From Geofilum rhodophaeum (lineage in GTDB: Bacteria > Bacteroidota > Bacteroidia > Bacteroidales > Marinilabiliaceae): a stretch of 64,000 nucleotides of DNA. Of the stretch, positions 61,596 to 64,000 are shown in pieces. The translations under genes and the position numbers were made by a program. The notes below the pieces were generated by a model. The model was given only the letters and a program-made list of their open reading frames with translations. It was not told where the DNA came from and made no database searches. Location: positions 62,001-126,000 of the forward strand of contig NZ_MWUJ01000007.1 in assembly GCF_002210225.1 (NCBI RefSeq), read 5' to 3'. Position 1 is the stretch's first letter. Every line of letters begins with the position of its first letter.

Positions 61596-64000
61596 CTAAT
61601 GATGCTGGATCAGCCGCAGCAAGCTCAGCTCGGGCAGTACAATTAAGGACTCCTGATCGGCCCCCTCCTTTTTCCAGTACAGCACGTAATTCACCCGGGC
61701 CGAATTCAGCCGGTAGCCCTTGGCCTCAAAGGCAGTCAATTGCGTTTTAAACGCAGTAGAAAACTTCAGCAGGGAGCGCTTTTTTTCATCCATACAACCC
61801 TCCGCATCCACCTCCAGAGGATCCCCACTCATGAGGGTTTTGATCAAACCCTGGCGATTCAGAAAATAATCGAGCCACAAATCTTTGTGCCCCGGATGCA
61901 AGACCAACACATCACTCTCCGCATAACTTCGCCGGTCCACCCGCCGCTGCAAACCTTCGCAGTCCATTCCCTCAAGATAAGTACCCTGCACATGCAGGGA
62001 TAAGGAGTTTTTGGCGCGGGTCATGGCCACATACAGCAGGCGCCGCTTTTCGTCGTTGTCGGGCACAAAGCCCTCCAGCATCACAAAAACATTATCGAAC
62101 TCCCGTCCCTTGGCTTTGTGCATGGTGGAGACGAACACCTTCTCCCCATCCATATCGACAAAATCCTCGAGGCGCGATTCCCTGACAAAAACCTCCAAAT
62201 CGGAATAGTAGCGCCGGCGGGGATAATTCACCTGAAAAGCCTTAATCAGATTGATGCACAATTGTATCTTAGAACTGTTGCGGTAACGGTCCCACAACAG
62301 CTTCTTTGCCGCCTGCCACAGCTCATCGTTAAGGTGTGCAGCACCACCTTGCCGACGAAGCGCATCCATAAAAAAGCGCAGCTCCAGCATTTGCAGCAAC
62401 GAAAAACCCTCATTACTCTGAATCAAGCGAGCCGGGAGGCCCCCCGCCGTCAGCAAGCCCGCCATTTGCAGCGCCTGCTCATTATTGGGCGTCAACACAC
62501 AAGTACTTCCCTTCAAATCGGTCCCCAGTACCTCCTGCACCACTGCCGGCAAAAAACGCCCCTGTTCGTAACGGGTCACGCCTACCCGCCCCTCCTCCTT
62601 CCTTCGGGCCACTATGGGCAAGTCCTTCAGGCGATGGGTAATTTGGGGGACAAAAGCATTGGTAAAGGCCACCAGGTTGGATGCGCTGCGAAAATTATCG
62701 TTGAGCTCGTACTTACGCGCGCCCATATCTTTGATGAAATGCTCCAGATGCACCGAGCTGGAACCACGAAAGGCATAGATGTTTTGGTCGTCATCGCCTA
62801 CGGCGATGACACGCAGCTCCTCATTTCTTTCCATCAGCAGACGGACCAGCTCATACTCCCGGGCATCCATATCCTGCGCCTCATCAATCACCAGTACCGC
62901 CTTGTTGATGCGGTTGGGTTCAATATTGTTCTCCCTGATTTGCGCAATGGCCTGCGCAATAATGGTCTCCGACTTCTCCAAAGTTCCCATTTTACCCAAC
63001 AAATCGAAACAATAAGCGTGAAAAGTCTTTATCTCAACAAAAGCCGCAGCATTGCCTATGAGCGCCTGCAGGCGGGACTTAAACTCCGTAGCGGCGGCCC
63101 GCGAGAAGGTCAGCATCAGCAATTGCTCGTGCTTTACATCCTCCATCAGCAACAAGGAAGCCAGCTTGTGCACCAACACCTTGGTCTTTCCGCTGCCCGG
63201 ACCGGCAGCAACCGCAATGTAGGGCGAACTGCTGTCTTTAATCACACTCAACTGGGCGGGCGACAAGCTGCCAAACAATTGGCGAAATTTGGCCGGCGTG
63301 ATGTTTTTCGACAACTCCTTTTGCCGACTGCCGTTGAAATACTTATTTAAAAAAGAGCTGTAGTTGAGTTGAAAATAATCCTCCACAAATTGCAAGGCCC
63401 CACGGTAATCGCTGATCATCTTTTGGGCGTACTCCCCAACAATATGGATCTGCTGTACCTTGTTCTCATAAAACTGCTTCAGACGCTCATAATCCTCCGC
63501 CTTGTAGCGCTTCTTATTGTCCGTCTCCAGCCGCTCCACGCTCAACTTATTGTACACCACCAAAAACCCGCCATCCAACTTCAAAGCCTCAATGCGCGAC
63601 AGGTAAAAAAGCGCATCTTCTACATCCTGCACCGAAATCGTATGCTTAAACAAAAGGGGCGACTGCTCATAGGCCTGCTTCAACTCATGCACCGAAAACG
63701 ACAGCAGCTGCAGTCCCGAAGCCTCAGAGACCGCCACCCCCGCCCCTTTGGCGTACAACAAATCCACAATAAAACGCGCCAAATCGTGCCGCTTCTTCAT
63801 TTTATCCCTCAAATCCTCCAGAGGATAGTTGGCCAGCAGACTCACCTGATGGCCTGCATAAGGCTGGGTTTTGCGCTTCACCCAGTTTTTTATCACCCAA
63901 AAATTAAGCAGCGTTCGTATGTGCTGTGGAGAAACATCCGTGCAGCCCTTTTCCAGCGCCAGCTCGTTCAAAGCCTTTAAGTGAAAAATCTGCTCCTGCT
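61596..64000 (-). CDS. UvrD-type superfamily 1 helicase, N-terminal part outside window
   Basis: At least 801 codons; the frame is open to base 64000 with no stop, and the only start candidate nearby (TTG at 63971) is not convincing. The visible N-terminal ~240 residues include LLNFWVIKNWVKRKTQ and LSFSVHELKQAYEQ and look like winged-helix or linker material. Helicase motifs then follow: AGPGSGKTKVL (about 252-262 counted from 63971), VIDEAQDMD, AVGDDDQNIYAFRG, NDNFRSASNLV, VSTMHKAKGREFDNVF and LLYVAMTRAKNSL. It unwinds DNA with 3' to 5' polarity by family. The N-terminal extension resembles the join in RecQ-UvrD fusion helicases of Bacteroidota; that is inference until the upstream sequence is read. 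Confidence 0.9.
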   Translation of the reverse strand, partial: QEQIFHLKALNELALEKGCTDVSPQHIRTLLNFWVIKNWVKRKTQPYAGHQVSLLANYPLEDLRDKMKKRHDLARFIVDLLYAKGAGVAVSEASGLQLLSFSVHELKQAYEQSPLLFKHTISVQDVEDALFYLSRIEALKLDGGFLVVYNKLSVERLETDNKKRYKAEDYERLKQFYENKVQQIHIVGEYAQKMISDYRGALQFVEDYFQLNYSSFLNKYFNGSRQKELSKNITPAKFRQLFGSLSPAQLSVIKDSSSPYIAVAAGPGSGKTKVLVHKLASLLLMEDVKHEQLLMLTFSRAAATEFKSRLQALIGNAAAFVEIKTFHAYCFDLLGKMGTLEKSETIIAQAIAQIRENNIEPNRINKAVLVIDEAQDMDAREYELVRLLMERNEELRVIAVGDDDQNIYAFRGSSSVHLEHFIKDMGARKYELNDNFRSASNLVAFTNAFVPQITHRLKDLPIVARRKEEGRVGVTRYEQGRFLPAVVQEVLGTDLKGSTCVLTPNNEQALQMAGLLTAGGLPARLIQSNEGFSLLQMLELRFFMDALRRQGGAAHLNDELWQAAKKLLWDRYRNSSKIQLCINLIKAFQVNYPRRRYYSDLEVFVRESRLEDFVDMDGEKVFVSTMHKAKGREFDNVFVMLEGFVPDNDEKRRLLYVAMTRAKNSLSLHVQGTYLEGMDCEGLQRRVDRRSYAESDVLVLHPGHKDLWLDYFLNRQGLIKTLMSGDPLEVDAEGCMDEKKRSLLKFSTAFKTQLTAFEAKGYRLNSARVNYVLYWKKEGADQESLIVLPELSLLRLIQHH

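Noticed and set aside
62118-63350. A 410-codon + strand open frame
   Set aside because: It is antisense to the UvrD-type helicase, whose motifs are intact; the frame is rich in His/Gln/Leu with no family pattern.

Overview
The window is chromosomal DNA from a member of the Bacteroidota. Evidence: a SusC/SusD pair wired to a FecI-type sigma factor and a FecR anti-sigma factor, four proteins ending in type IX secretion (T9SS) C-terminal domains, lipoproteins with acidic stretches after the lipobox cysteine, LytS/LytTR signalling, and start-proximal TAnnTTTG elements typical of Bacteroidota promoters. Many pectin- and polysaccharide-active enzymes suggest a free-living polysaccharide degrader. 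Genus cannot be told from this sequence. Coding density is very high: no gene-free stretch exceeds about 240 bases, and both window ends cut through a gene.

Layout. (1) 1-4709 (+): a sensor histidine kinase that enters from the left, a receiver protein with a degenerate kinase-like C-terminus, and two small secreted proteins. (2) 4762-4939: terminator, tRNA-Arg(TCT) and its terminator. (3) 4980-18243 (-): sigma factor, FecR, SusC with an STN domain, SusD, a small lipoprotein, an M16 zinc protease, a propeller-like lipoprotein and a calcineurin-type phosphatase. This uptake locus has no glycosidase and is visibly lower in GC than its flanks. (4) 18404-22684: housekeeping genes ilvD, tag, a WecC-type UDP-sugar dehydrogenase and an Asp/Glu racemase-family protein. 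(5) 22853-41151: a carbohydrate-degradation cluster (PL11-type rhamnogalacturonan lyase, two GH2 enzymes, a GH43 enzyme, a DUF6055/DUF4859-type putative metallopeptidase, an alginate-lyase-family enzyme), mostly T9SS-exported and without its own SusC/SusD. It fits attack on rhamnogalacturonan-type pectin and its galactan/arabinan side chains. (6) 41216-45164 (-): an NlpE-META lipoprotein, an AT-rich higBA toxin-antitoxin module, and a dioxygenase-pirin-YceI operon. (7) 45379-48346: a CPA2 cation:proton antiporter whose 3' end overlaps a convergent AraC regulator. (8) 48458-54227 (+): LytS-like TPR kinase, LytTR regulator, a duplicated beta-helix lipoprotein, a small lipoprotein and a small outer-membrane barrel, a possible envelope-sensing unit of unknown role. 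(9) 54459-58336: rmuC, then a DUF3137-LemA-DUF3137 set. (10) 58447-64000: a nuclease-helicase related to Dna2 converging on a UvrD-type helicase that runs off the right edge and may be part of a larger fusion.

All functions are assigned by reading motifs, not by database search. GC statements come from hand counts of a few 60-base rows.
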